DNA from: Streptomyces sp. NBC_01275
GTDB taxonomy: Bacteria; Actinomycetota; Actinomycetes; Streptomycetales; Streptomycetaceae
Length of the DNA stretch: 64,000 bases
Reading direction: 5' to 3'
Assembly (NCBI RefSeq): GCF_026340655.1
Contig: NZ_JAPEOZ010000001.1
Location: 6,014,001 to 6,078,000, forward strand
The notes below the pieces were generated by a model that saw only the letters and a program-made list of their open reading frames with translations, searched no databases and was not told the DNA's origin. Every line of letters begins with the position of its first letter. Within the stretch, counting starts at the first letter, position 1. Shown piece after piece: positions 9,329 to 18,199 of this stretch. Made by a program: the position numbers and the translations under genes.

Positions 9329-11298
9329 TGGCCACGCTGACCGCAGCCGTCCCCCGCATCGCCCTTCCCGGCGTCCTCAAGCGCCAGGCCGTCCGCAAGC
9401 TCCTGCTGCTCGCGGTCTGCGCGGCCGTCCTCGTTCCGCTGGCGAACGCTCGCTGGTCCAGCGGCAGTTGGCCGGACGCGCTCACCGTCGACCTCACCAG
9501 ACCCCTCACCGGGGTCAGCGACTGGATCATCGACAACCGCGACAGCCATCCGCTGTTCCTCTACTTCTTCGGCCATGTCAGCAACGCGGTCGTCCTCTCC
9601 GTACGCGCCGTCTATCTGGTGCTGCTCGGGGCCGGCTGGGCCGGTGTCACCGCGGTGGGCGCGCTCGTCGCCTGGCGGGCGGCCGGGGTGCGGACGGCGC
9701 TGGGCACGGCGGCCGCGTTCCTGGCCTGCGGGCTGCTCGGCATGTGGACGCCGACGATGCAGACGCTCGCTCTGATGGTCGTGGCGGTCCTCGCGTCCGT
9801 CGCCGTGGGCGTGCTCCTCGGCCTGGCCGGAGGCCTCTCCGAGCGCCTCGACCGCGCCCTGCGCCCGGTCCTCGACACCATGCAGGTGCTGCCGGCCTTC
9901 GCCTACCTCCTGCCCGTCGTGCTCGTCTTCGGCATCGGCGTGCCCGCGGCCGTCCTCGCCACCGTCGTCTACGCCGCCCCGCCCATGGCCCGGCTCACCG
10001 CGCTCGGTCTGCGCGGCGCCGACCCGGAGGTCCTGGAGGCGGTGGACTCGCTGGGCGCGACCGGACGCCAGCGCCTGCTGACCGCCCGGATCCCGCTGGC
10101 CCGCAAGGAACTCCTCCTCGGCCTCAATCAGACGATCATGATGGCCCTGTCGATGGCGGTCATCGCGTCGGTGATCGGCGGCGGCGGCCTCGGCGACCGC
10201 GTCTACCAGGCGCTGGCCTCGGTCGACGTCGGCGCGGCCCTCGCGGCCGGAATCCCGATCGTGCTGCTCGCGGTCGTCCTGGACCGGGTGACGGCCGCGG
10301 CGGGGGAGCGGTCGGGCGGCGCGCCGGTCGGCACGTCCGGCGGCACAGGGTCATCGGGGCGCGCGGGACGGACGTACGCCCTCGTCGCCGCCGTGGCCGT
10401 CGCGCTCGCGGGCCGGACGGCCGGCCGGCTCGACTGGCCCGACTCCTGGACGGTCGCCATCGCCGAGCCGGTCAACCGGACCGTCGGCTGGATGACCGAC
10501 CACCTCTACTCCGGCGTCCCCGTCGTCGGCGGCACCGCGGACTGGGCCGGACACTTCACCACCTGGATCCTCGACCCCGTCCGGGACGGACTGCAGGGCC
10601 TGCCCTGGTGGGCGGTGCTGCTGCTGGTCGCGGCCGTCGCCTGGCCGATCGGCACCTGGCGCACCGCGCTCACCGCCGTCCTCGCCCTGGCCGCGACCGG
10701 CGTGCTCGGCGTGTGGGAGCCGTCCCTGGACACCCTCTCCCAGGTGCTGGCCGCCGTCGCCGTCACCCTCGTCCTCGGCATCGCGACCGGCGTCGCGGCC
10801 GCCCGCAGCGCCCGCTGCGAACGGCTGCTGCGGCCCGTCCTGGACGTCTTCCAGACGATGCCGCAGTTCGTGTACCTGATCCCGGTCGTCGCCCTGTTCG
10901 GCGTCGGCCGCGCCCCGGCGGTCGCCGCGGCCGTCGTCTACGCGCTGCCCGCCGTCGTCCGCATCACCGCGCAGGGCCTGCGCCAGGTCGACCCGGCGGC
11001 CCTGGAGTCGGCCCGCTCGCTGGGCGCGACCGGCGGCCAGCAGCTGCGCCAGATCCAACTCCCGCTCGCCCGGCCCGCGTTGCTGCTCGCCGTCAACCAG
11101 GGCGTGGTCCTCGTCCTCGCCGTCGTCATCATCGGCGGCCTGGTCGGCGGCGGCGCGCTCGGCTACGACGCCGTCTTCGGCCTCGCCCAGGGCGACCTCG
11201 CCACCGGTCTGGTGGCCGGCGCCGCGATCGTCTGCCTCGGCCTGATGCTCGACCGGGTGACCCAGCCCGCCGACCGACGCGCCAAGAAGGGAGCGTGA
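9328..11298 (+). CDS. Glycine betaine ABC transporter, fused tandem permease
   Basis: A 656-residue membrane protein holding two ProW-type permease domains in one chain. The two EAA loops are visible as LEAVDSLGATGRQRLLTARIPLA (about residue 230-255) and LESARSLGATGGQQLRQIQLPLA (about 560-580). Each is followed by NQ...GGGGLG or NQ...GGGALG. Most family members encode one permease of 220-330 residues, so this is an in-frame duplication/fusion. The two halves would form the transmembrane channel with the ATPase encoded upstream. Start overlaps the previous stop. Confidence 0.94.
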   Translation: MATLTAAVPRIALPGVLKRQAVRKLLLLAVCAAVLVPLANARWSSGSWPDALTVDLTRPLTGVSDWIIDNRDSHPLFLYFFGHVSNAVVLSVRAVYLVLLGAGWAGVTAVGALVAWRAAGVRTALGTAAAFLACGLLGMWTPTMQTLALMVVAVLASVAVGVLLGLAGGLSERLDRALRPVLDTMQVLPAFAYLLPVVLVFGIGVPAAVLATVVYAAPPMARLTALGLRGADPEVLEAVDSLGATGRQRLLTARIPLARKELLLGLNQTIMMALSMAVIASVIGGGGLGDRVYQALASVDVGAALAAGIPIVLLAVVLDRVTAAAGERSGGAPVGTSGGTGSSGRAGRTYALVAAVAVALAGRTAGRLDWPDSWTVAIAEPVNRTVGWMTDHLYSGVPVVGGTADWAGHFTTWILDPVRDGLQGLPWWAVLLLVAAVAWPIGTWRTALTAVLALAATGVLGVWEPSLDTLSQVLAAVAVTLVLGIATGVAAARSARCERLLRPVLDVFQTMPQFVYLIPVVALFGVGRAPAVAAAVVYALPAVVRITAQGLRQVDPAALESARSLGATGGQQLRQIQLPLARPALLLAVNQGVVLVLAVVIIGGLVGGGALGYDAVFGLAQGDLATGLVAGAAIVCLGLMLDRVTQPADRRAKKGA

Positions 11299-11299
11299 C

Positions 11300-12247
11300 A
11301 TGCGCGTGCGTACGACCGCTGCCGTGGCGTCGCTGGTCCTGCTGACCGGCTGCGGCGCCGCCGACATGACCAAGCAGGCGTCCCCCTTCGCGAACGCCCA
11401 GGGCGCGAAGACCCTGACCCTGTCCGTCCAGTCCTGGGTGGGCGCACAGTCCAACGTGGCCGTCGCCCAGTACCTGTTGGAGCACGAGCTCGGCTACCGC
11501 GTCGACACCGTCCAGGTCGACGAGGTCCCCGCCTGGGACGCGCTCAGCCAGGGCCGGGTCGACGCGATCCTGGAGGACTGGGGCCACCCCGACCAGGAGA
11601 AGCGCTACGTCGACGACAAGAAGACGATCGCCCGCGGCGGCGACCTCGGCGTCACCGGGCACATCGGCTGGTACGTCCCCACCTACTTCGCCGAGCAGCA
11701 CCCGGACGTCACGGACTGGAAGAACCTCGACAAGTACGCGTCCCTCTTCCGCACCGCCGAGAGCGGCGGCAAGGGCCAGCTCATGGACGGCTCCCCGTCC
11801 TACGTCACCAACGACAAGGCCCTGGTGGACAACCTGGACCTCGACTACCAGGTGGTGTTCGCCGGTTCCGAGGCCGCCCAGATCACCCAGATGAAGCAGT
11901 TCGCCAAGGAGAAGAAGCCCTTCCTCACCTACTGGTACGCCCCGCAGTGGCTGTTCAAGAAGGTCCCGATGACCGAGGTGAAGCTCCCGGCGTACAAGGA
12001 GGGCTGCGACGTGGACGCGGCGAAGGTCGCCTGCGGCTATCCGCACACCCCGCTGCAGAAGTACCTCAACGCCGACTTCGCGAAGGACGGCGGCAGGGCG
12101 GCCGCCTTCCTGAAGAAGTTCAAGTGGACGACCGAGGACCAGAACGAGGTGTCCCTGATGATCGCCGACCAGAAGCTGACCCCCGAGGAGGCGGCGAAGA
12201 AGTGGGTGGACGGCCACGCCTCGACGTGGAAGACGTGGCTGTCCTGA
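11300..12247 (+). CDS. Glycine betaine-binding lipoprotein (ProX/OpuAC)
   Basis: A 315-residue extracellular substrate-binding protein. It has a lipoprotein signal peptide with lipobox LLTGC (Cys about 18), so it is anchored outside the membrane. The body reads as an OpuAC domain, with conserved SQGRVDAILEDWGHPDQ and YVPTYFAEQHPD segments. Aromatic residues (Trp/Tyr) that could form the betaine cage occur throughout. It starts one base after the permease stop and is the last gene of the betaine operon. Confidence 0.94.
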   Translation: MRVRTTAAVASLVLLTGCGAADMTKQASPFANAQGAKTLTLSVQSWVGAQSNVAVAQYLLEHELGYRVDTVQVDEVPAWDALSQGRVDAILEDWGHPDQEKRYVDDKKTIARGGDLGVTGHIGWYVPTYFAEQHPDVTDWKNLDKYASLFRTAESGGKGQLMDGSPSYVTNDKALVDNLDLDYQVVFAGSEAAQITQMKQFAKEKKPFLTYWYAPQWLFKKVPMTEVKLPAYKEGCDVDAAKVACGYPHTPLQKYLNADFAKDGGRAAAFLKKFKWTTEDQNEVSLMIADQKLTPEEAAKKWVDGHASTWKTWLS

Positions 12248-12253
12248 GCACTG

Positions 12254-12985
12254 CTACCGCCGGAGACGGTCGGCCATCCCCTCCAGGGCCGACGCCGCCC
12301 AGCGCTGCAGCCCCGGCCCGAACGTCACGCGGGTGGCCCCGAGTTCACCGAGTCCGGTGAGCTCGGCGGCCGAGGGGCCTTCGCCGCCCAGCCGGGCGAA
12401 CACGTTGATCGGGCCCTGGATCCCGGACCGCAGCAGGGGCAGCACCTCCGCCGGGACGCCGAACGGGTACACGCAGTCGACGCCCGCGGCGACGTACAGC
12501 GCGGCCCGTTCGATGGCTCGTTCGGGGTTCCCGTCCCCGTACACGAAGGTGTCGACCCGGGCGTTGACGAAGAGCCGGCGGCCGGCCGCGGACCGCACCT
12601 CGGCGAGCCACTCGGCATGCGCCCGCGGGTCCTTGAGGACGCCCCTGTCGGAGTCCTCCAGGTTGCAGCCCACGGCTCCGGTCTCCAGGAGCCGCTCGAC
12701 CAGTTCCTTCGGGGCGAGCCCGTAGCCGTCCTCGACGTCCGCCGACACCGGCACGTCCACCGCCCGCACGATCCGGGCGACCGCCGCGAACATCTCGTCG
12801 GCCGGGGTCTCGCCGTCCTCGTACCCGAGCGAGGCGGCGACGCCGGCGCTGGGCGTGGCGAGCGCCGGAAACCCGGCCTCCGCGAGCGACCGCGCGCTGG
12901 CCGCGTCCCAGGGCCCGGGCAGGATCAGGGGGTCGTCGGGCAGCCGCCCTCGATGCAGTGCGCGAAAGACCTCGACCCCGTTCAC
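12254..12985 (-). CDS. Isocitrate lyase/PEP mutase superfamily protein
   Basis: A 243-residue TIM-barrel protein of the PEP mutase/isocitrate lyase superfamily. It shows LILPGPWDAASARSLAEAGFPALATPS, the metal-site motif VSADVEDGYG, and GAVGCNLEDSDRG, which are typical of the small uncharacterised branch. The KKCGH loop of true isocitrate lyases is absent. A C-C or P-C bond lyase role is likely, but the substrate is unknown. The ATGA overlap (12982-12985) couples it to the upstream AhpD gene. Confidence 0.85.
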   Translation of the reverse strand: MNGVEVFRALHRGRLPDDPLILPGPWDAASARSLAEAGFPALATPSAGVAASLGYEDGETPADEMFAAVARIVRAVDVPVSADVEDGYGLAPKELVERLLETGAVGCNLEDSDRGVLKDPRAHAEWLAEVRSAAGRRLFVNARVDTFVYGDGNPERAIERAALYVAAGVDCVYPFGVPAEVLPLLRSGIQGPINVFARLGGEGPSAAELTGLGELGATRVTFGPGLQRWAASALEGMADRLRR

Positions 12986-13446
12986 GGCGTGTAACCCCCC
13001 GGCGGGACCCGGCGAGCGACCATCACCCGGTTCCAGTTGTTGATCGCGACGATCAGCCCGATGAGATGCGCGAGGCGCGTGTCGTCGAAGTGCATGGCCG
13101 CCCGCTCGTACACCGCGTCCGGCACGAAGCCCTCCGTCAGCTCGGTCACCGCCTCCGTCAGCGCGAGCGCCGCCCGCTCCCGGGCGTCGTAGACCCCGTC
13201 CCCGGCCTCCTCCCAGGCGGCCAGCAGAGCCAGCCGCTGCTCGCTCACCCCGTGGGCGCGGGCGATCCCCAGGTGCATGTCCAGGCAGAACGCGCAGTGG
13301 TTGAGCTGCGAGGCCCGGATCACGACCAGCTCGGCGAGCGCCGGATCGTCGAGCCCCTTCTTCGCGACCGCGCTGAGCCGGGACATGGCCTGCCCGACCT
13401 CGCGGTCCAGGAGCGCGGTACGGCGGGCAGGCAGGGTACGGCTCAT
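12982..13446 (-). CDS. AhpD-like carboxymuconolactone decarboxylase family protein (1)
   Basis: A 154-residue protein with the AhpD core LVVIRASQLNHCAFCLDMH. The CxxC pair (CAFC) and downstream His are those of alkylhydroperoxidase-type reductases. It probably reduces peroxides through the disulfide cycle of the CxxC motif. The start ATG (13446) overlaps the stop of the next AhpD gene by 4 bases, and its stop overlaps the PEP-mutase-like gene, giving a tightly coupled three-gene operon. It is a paralogue of the neighbour (same motif order and C-terminal NNWNRVMVARRVPPGGY). Confidence 0.88.
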   Translation of the reverse strand: MSRTLPARRTALLDREVGQAMSRLSAVAKKGLDDPALAELVVIRASQLNHCAFCLDMHLGIARAHGVSEQRLALLAAWEEAGDGVYDARERAALALTEAVTELTEGFVPDAVYERAAMHFDDTRLAHLIGLIVAINNWNRVMVARRVPPGGYTP

Positions 13447-13940
13447 CCGTGCTGTCCCGCCTGGTAGTGACCCGGCGTCATCCGGGTGGTCACCCCGAAC
13501 CGGTTCCAGGCGTTGATCGCGGCGATCGCGGCGATCAGCTGGGCCAGTTCGGCCTCCTCGAAGTGCTTCGCGGCCCGCTCGTACACCGCGTCCGGCACGA
13601 AGCCGTCCGTGAGGACGGTCACGGCCTCCGTCAGCTCGACGGCCGCCAGCTCCTTCTCCGTGTAGAAGTGCCGGGACTCCTCCCACGCGGTGAGCTGCAC
13701 GATCCGCTCCACGCTCTCCCCCGCGGCGAGCGCGTCCTTGGTGTGCATGTCGAGACAGAACGCGCAGTGGTTGATCTGCGAGGCGCGGATCTTCACCAGC
13801 TCGTACAGCCTCGGTTCGAGACCGCGCCGGGCGGCCGCCTCCAGCCGGACCATCGCCTTGTAGACCTCGGGGGCGTGCTGGGCCCATTGCAGACGCTGGG
13901 TGGGTTCGGGTGCGTACTCAAGCGGTTCCTCGGTGGTCAT
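13443..13940 (-). CDS. AhpD-like carboxymuconolactone decarboxylase family protein (2)
   Basis: A 165-residue protein with LVKIRASQINHCAFCLDMHTKDA and the C-terminal NAWNRFGVTTRMTPGHY. The CxxC redox pair is intact. It is the first gene of the AhpD-AhpD-PEP mutase operon and is transcribed away from the MocR-type regulator, with 47 bases between the two starts. Regulation of this operon by the MocR protein is likely but inferred. Confidence 0.88.
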   Translation of the reverse strand: MTTEEPLEYAPEPTQRLQWAQHAPEVYKAMVRLEAAARRGLEPRLYELVKIRASQINHCAFCLDMHTKDALAAGESVERIVQLTAWEESRHFYTEKELAAVELTEAVTVLTDGFVPDAVYERAAKHFEEAELAQLIAAIAAINAWNRFGVTTRMTPGHYQAGQHG

Positions 13941-13987
13941 GCCATCGACCCTAGGAGCGAGGCAGCCCAGGGGTATGGTCCATTTCC

Positions 13988-15478
13988 ATGGTGAATTCCT
14001 GGGCCACTTTCGGCGTCGACCTGCATCTGGAGCCGACCGGTCCCGGTCTGCGCCGGGGCCTGACCGACGCCCTGCGCGAGGCCGTCCGCACCGGCCGGCT
14101 GGCCCCCGGCACCCGGCTGCCCCCCTCCCGCTCCCTCGCCGCCGACCTGGGCATCGCCCGCAACACGGTCGCCGACGCCTACGCCGATCTCGTCGCCGAG
14201 GGCTGGCTCACCGCCCGCCAGGGCTCGGGCACGCGCGTGGCGGCGGGAGTGGCGACGGGGGCGGCCTCCCCGCACGGCGAGCCTTCCCCGTCCGGCGCGG
14301 CTTTCCCGCCCGGCGCGCCTGCCGGGTCCGGCGTCCGGCCGGGGAGCGCGGCCGCCCCCGCGACCACCGGCCCCGTGTCCCGCCCCCATGAGCCCGACCG
14401 CCCCGTCCACGACCTGCGCCCCGGCATGCCCGACCTCGCCTCCTTCCCGCGCACGGAGTGGCTCAAGGCCGCCCGCCGCGCCCTGAACTCGGCCCCCTAT
14501 CACGCCTTCGGCTACGGCGACCCCCGCGGCCGCATCGAACTGCGCACCGCCCTCGCCGGCTATCTCGCCCGGGCCCGGGGCGTGCGCACCGACCCCGAGC
14601 GGATCCTGGTGTGCGGCGGGATCTCCCACGGCCTGAAGATCCTCGGCACGGTCCTCGCCGCACGCGGGGTGCCCACGGTCGCCGTGGAGTCCTACGTGCT
14701 GCGCTGGCACCGCGCTCTGCTGGGTGCGGCCGGTCTGAGCGACACACCGCTGCCCTTCGACGAACTGGGCACGGACCCCGGCGAGTTGAGCGACGAGGGG
14801 GCGGTACTGCTCACCCCCGCCCACCAGTTCCCGATGGGCGTGCCCCTGCACCGCGACCGGCGGGCGGCCGTCGTGGAGTGGGCGCGGCGCACCGGCGGCC
14901 TGGTCGTGGAGGACGACTACGACGGCGAGTTCCGCTACGACCGCCAGCCCGTGGGCGCGCTCCAGGGACTGGACCCCGAGCACGTCGTCTACCTCGGGAC
15001 CGCCAGCAAGTCCCTCGCCCCCGGTCTGCGGCTGGCCTGGATGGCACTGCCGCCCGGACTGGCGGGGGAGGCGGTGGAGGCGAAGGGCGGCATCGACACC
15101 TGCGGGGTGCTCGACCAGCTGACCCTGGCCGAGTTCATCGCCTCCGGCGCGTACGACCGCCACATCCGGGCCGCCCGTCTGCGCTACCGCCGCCGCCGGG
15201 ACGCCCTGGTGGCCGAACTCGCCCGCCGAGCCCCCTCGGTCCGCGCCACCGGCATCGCGGCCGGCCTGCACGTGGTGCTGCGGCTCCCGTCCGGCACCGA
15301 GCAGGCGACGCTGCGGGCGGCGGCCTGGCACGGCCTCGCGGTGGACGGACTGCACCGCCACCGCCACCCCGACGCGACCGCCGAGCCCTGCGACGCGCTG
15401 GTCGTGGGGTACGGCACACCGCCGGACCACGCTTGGTCGGCAGCGCTGGACGCGTTGTGCGCGGCCTTGCCCGAATAG
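13988..15478 (+). CDS. MocR/PdxR-type PLP-dependent transcriptional regulator
   Basis: A 496-residue fusion of a GntR winged helix with a class I aminotransferase-like domain. The DNA-binding part reads REAVRTGRLAPGTRLPPSR, SLAADLGIARNTVADAYADL and EGWLTARQGSGTRVA (residues ~28-90). A Gly/Ala/Pro-rich linker follows. The aminotransferase fold has VEDDYDGEFRYDRQP and the PLP lysine in LGTASKSLAPGLRLAW. Such proteins sense PLP or amino compounds. It is divergent from the AhpD operon and upstream of a third AhpD gene, so it is the likely local regulator. Confidence 0.92.
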   Translation: MVNSWATFGVDLHLEPTGPGLRRGLTDALREAVRTGRLAPGTRLPPSRSLAADLGIARNTVADAYADLVAEGWLTARQGSGTRVAAGVATGAASPHGEPSPSGAAFPPGAPAGSGVRPGSAAAPATTGPVSRPHEPDRPVHDLRPGMPDLASFPRTEWLKAARRALNSAPYHAFGYGDPRGRIELRTALAGYLARARGVRTDPERILVCGGISHGLKILGTVLAARGVPTVAVESYVLRWHRALLGAAGLSDTPLPFDELGTDPGELSDEGAVLLTPAHQFPMGVPLHRDRRAAVVEWARRTGGLVVEDDYDGEFRYDRQPVGALQGLDPEHVVYLGTASKSLAPGLRLAWMALPPGLAGEAVEAKGGIDTCGVLDQLTLAEFIASGAYDRHIRAARLRYRRRRDALVAELARRAPSVRATGIAAGLHVVLRLPSGTEQATLRAAAWHGLAVDGLHRHRHPDATAEPCDALVVGYGTPPDHAWSAALDALCAALPE

Positions 15479-15547
15479 TCGTAGCCATATTCTGGAATTC
15501 TCCGACCCGGCTGTTCCGTAATGCGTTCGGGCGGATAGAGTCGCCCC

Positions 15548-16033
15548 ATGAGCACAAGTGATTCCGCACCCCGTGTCGCCCTCAAGAAAATCACCCCCGC
15601 CGTGTCCTCGGCGATGGGCTCCCTGCACGGAGCCGCTGTTTCCGCCGCCCAGGACGCCAAGGTCGAGCCGGAACTCCTGGAACTGATCAGGATCCGCGCC
15701 TCGCAGATCAACGGCTGCGCCTTCTGCCTCGACATGCACACCAAGGACGCCCGCGCCCAGGGCGAGGCCGAGCAGCGGATCTACGCGCTGAACGCCTGGC
15801 GGGAGACCCCCTTCTTCACCGAACGCGAGCGCGCCGCACTGGCGTTGACCGAGGCCGTGACCCTGGTCCACGACGGCCGCGTCCCGGACGACGTCTACGC
15901 CGAGGCCGCGGAGGTCTTCGACGAGGCGCAGATCGCGGCGCTGATCTGGGCAGCCACCGTCATCAACGCGTACAACCGGATCGCGATCGCGACCCGGATG
16001 GCTCCGGGGGCTTATCAGCCCGCTCAGAAGTAG
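15548..16033 (+). CDS. AhpD-like carboxymuconolactone decarboxylase family protein (3)
   Basis: A 161-residue protein with ELIRIRASQINGCAFCLDMHTKDARAQGEAEQRI and a CAFC pair. It is the third AhpD-type paralogue within 3 kb. It has its own promoter-sized upstream gap (15479-15547) and ends before a strong hairpin. Compared with the other two, the His before CAFC is replaced by Gly (NGCAFC instead of NHCAFC), as in many members of the family. It is probably a peroxide or reactive-electrophile defence enzyme. Confidence 0.87.
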   Translation: MSTSDSAPRVALKKITPAVSSAMGSLHGAAVSAAQDAKVEPELLELIRIRASQINGCAFCLDMHTKDARAQGEAEQRIYALNAWRETPFFTERERAALALTEAVTLVHDGRVPDDVYAEAAEVFDEAQIAALIWAATVINAYNRIAIATRMAPGAYQPAQK

Positions 16034-16076
16034 TTTCAGAGACGCAGCGCAAGAAGTGATGAAGTAATGCAGAATT

Positions 16077-16105
16077 CGGGCATCGGCGATATCCGCCGAT
16101 GCCCG
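16077..16105. terminator. Bidirectional terminator, right border of the PABA-type cluster
   Basis: CGGGCATCGGCG (16077-16088) and CGCCGATGCCCG (16094-16105) make a perfect 12-bp stem with a 5-nt loop, followed by a T-rich stretch. It separates the AhpD gene from the convergent six-gene operon and marks the 3' end of that operon. Confidence 0.88.
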
Positions 16106-16119
16106 TGGTCTTATGTTCT

Positions 16120-16929
16120 CTATTTATCCGGAAGCGGTTGCATCAATCCGTCCAGCCACTCCCGCCATTCCGCCGCCCGCGTCGCGGGACCGGCCGTCAT
16201 CGCTTCTCCCGTCCAGCCCGTCACCGGCCGGATTCCGTGCAGCGCGTTGACCAGCCACACCTCACGGCCGTCCAGTTCCGCCAGGGCCCGCTCGCGGTGG
16301 GCGACGGGGACGCCGAGGCGCACGGCCCGTTCGCGGACGAGGCCCATGGTCACGCCGGGCAGGACGGGCAGCCGGGCCGCCGGCAGGCACAGGGTGTCGT
16401 CCTCCCACCACAGGACGCTGGCGGTGGCCGACTCCAGCACCACACCGGACGGCGTGACCAGCACCGCCTCCTGAGCGCCCCTGTCGGCCGCCCGCCGTCG
16501 GACCTGGGCCAGGGCGGCCAGGTCCGGGCCCTTGCGACGGGGGACGGCACGCGGATCGGGCTGCCCCGCCGCCCAGAGCCGCACCTCGGAGCCGAGCGGG
16601 GGAGCGGGGCGCAGCAGCAGCCGCAACTCCGGTGATTCCGCGGTGAGTTCGACGCGGGGGAACCAGTCGCCTGTGCGCGGCAGGGCCGCCGTCATGTCCT
16701 GCCAGAACTCGAGGAGCCGGCGCAGCGGCGGCCCGTCGCACTCGGCGCAGGACCGCAGGAAACGCTCCCGGTGCCGGTCCGGGCCGCGCATCCGGCCGTC
16801 GCGCACCAGCCAGGAGTCCGCGACGAGCAGCCGCCGTTCGGCCCCTGGACCGGCGGCCTTCAGGCCGTGCTGGGGCGTCCACGCCAACAGCTCTTCCCTG
16901 CCCACGTCCACGCTCACCGGTTGCGTCAC
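16120..16929 (-). CDS. Class IV aminotransferase, probable aminodeoxychorismate lyase
   Basis: About 269 residues from a GTG at 16929, spaced correctly from AGGAAGG. It has the fold-type IV PLP pattern: a Lys in RRKGPDLAALAQVRR as probable Schiff-base residue, then QEAVLVTPSGVVLESATASVLWWEDD and LPGVTMGLVRERA. ADC lyase (PabC) converts aminodeoxychorismate to p-aminobenzoate and pyruvate. The substrate is inferred from a fused PabAB synthase in the same operon, since branched-chain aminotransferases share the fold. It is the last gene of the operon, 22 bases after the FAD monooxygenase stop. Confidence 0.85.
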   Translation of the reverse strand: MTQPVSVDVGREELLAWTPQHGLKAAGPGAERRLLVADSWLVRDGRMRGPDRHRERFLRSCAECDGPPLRRLLEFWQDMTAALPRTGDWFPRVELTAESPELRLLLRPAPPLGSEVRLWAAGQPDPRAVPRRKGPDLAALAQVRRRAADRGAQEAVLVTPSGVVLESATASVLWWEDDTLCLPAARLPVLPGVTMGLVRERAVRLGVPVAHRERALAELDGREVWLVNALHGIRPVTGWTGEAMTAGPATRAAEWREWLDGLMQPLPDK

Positions 16930-16951
16930 AGACACCCCTTCCTGGGCTTCC

Positions 16952-18199
16952 TCAGTACTTGCGGCCCGCGACGGCCGGCGCCCCGTGCCGCGGCCCGTAC
17001 GGCGCGTGCTCCAGCCAGGACCCGCACCACGGCAGCACGGGCGCGAGGGCGGCCGCCGCACGCTGCTTGACGCGGACGATCCGGCGCTGCGGCCGCAGAT
17101 GGTCGAGCGCGGTGGACGCGGCGGCGCTGTTGAACAGGGCCGCCGCACGCCGGACTTCGGCGAAGCGGTCGACGGCCTGCGGAGTCCCCGCGGCGATGGC
17201 CGCGGCGGCCGCCGCCGCGTCCGCGATCCCGCTGTTCATGCCGCGCGCGCCGAACGGCGGGAAGAGATGCGCCGCCTCGCCGACGAGCAGCACCCGCCGG
17301 CCGGGATCGGTGAACGAGGCCGCGACCTGGTGCTGGAAGCGATACGTCGACACCCACAGAATCTGATCAACGCCCCCGGCCCCGGCCCCGCTCCCGACCC
17401 CGCTCCCGGCCCCGCCCTCGCTCCCGCCAGCGCCCCCGTCCTCCACGACCGAGGGCAGCCATCTCCGTACGGCCTCCTGGGTGCCGTACTCCTCCCGGGC
17501 GTCGTCGTCGTGGCACTGGAGGTCGATCTGGAAGCCGCCGGTGAACGGCACCCGCATGACGCTGCGCCCGCCGACCGCCGGATGCTCGTAGTGGAAGACC
17601 CGCGCGGAGGACGGCTCGGCGCCGGGGGCGTCGGCGACGTCGACGACGACGTGGAAGCCCTCGCCGTGGCTGCCCTCCATGGCGATGCCCAGGTCCCGCC
17701 GCAGCGCGGAACGGGCGCCGTCGGCGGCGATGGCGTATCCGCCGTGCCACTCCCGCCCGTCCTCGCCGATGACCGCGACCCCGCTCTCCGTGGCGCGTAC
17801 GCCGATGACGCGGGCGTCCCACTCGAACTCCACCCCGGCCCGCTCGCAGGCGGCCCGAAGGAAGCGTTCGGTGTCCACCTGGCGCAGACTGGTGAAGGGC
17901 GGCAGGCCCTTCCCCGACGGGGGCGGGAAGGTGCGGGAGTACACCTCGCGGCCCCGGTAGAGGGTGCGCCGGGTCTGCCAGGTCCGCCCGTACGAGGTGA
18001 GCTCCGCGGCGAGCCCGGGCTGCATCCCGTCGAGCAGGGCGAGGGACTCGCGGTGCACGAACAGGGCGCGACTGCCGGGCCGTTCGCGGTCCTTCGGGTC
18101 GGCCTCCAGCAGGACGACGGCCAGCCCGTGGGCGCGCAGCGCGAGCGCCGCCGACAGGCCCACGGGACCGGCGCCGACCACTACGACCTGCGCACTCAT
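16952..18199 (-). CDS. FAD-dependent aromatic monooxygenase (PHBH/MhpA type)
   Basis: A 415-residue group A flavoprotein monooxygenase. The N-terminal GAGPVG dinucleotide motif is at 9-14, the DG motif is AADGARSALRRDLGI (159-171), and the FAD ribityl motif reads GEAAH (307-311) rather than the usual GDAAH. A Gly/Ala/Ser-rich insert of about 20 residues (255-277) precedes the last motif. It probably hydroxylates, or oxidatively decarboxylates, an aromatic acid made by the operon. The start ATG overlaps the ligase stop by 4 bases. Substrate and position of hydroxylation cannot be read from sequence. Confidence 0.85.
   Translation of the reverse strand: MSAQVVVVGAGPVGLSAALALRAHGLAVVLLEADPKDRERPGSRALFVHRESLALLDGMQPGLAAELTSYGRTWQTRRTLYRGREVYSRTFPPPSGKGLPPFTSLRQVDTERFLRAACERAGVEFEWDARVIGVRATESGVAVIGEDGREWHGGYAIAADGARSALRRDLGIAMEGSHGEGFHVVVDVADAPGAEPSSARVFHYEHPAVGGRSVMRVPFTGGFQIDLQCHDDDAREEYGTQEAVRRWLPSVVEDGGAGGSEGGAGSGVGSGAGAGGVDQILWVSTYRFQHQVAASFTDPGRRVLLVGEAAHLFPPFGARGMNSGIADAAAAAAAIAAGTPQAVDRFAEVRRAAALFNSAAASTALDHLRPQRRIVRVKQRAAAALAPVLPWCGSWLEHAPYGPRHGAPAVAGRKY

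Noticed and set aside
12254..12985. True isocitrate lyase (glyoxylate shunt)
   Set aside because: Half the length of AceA and without the KKCGH loop.
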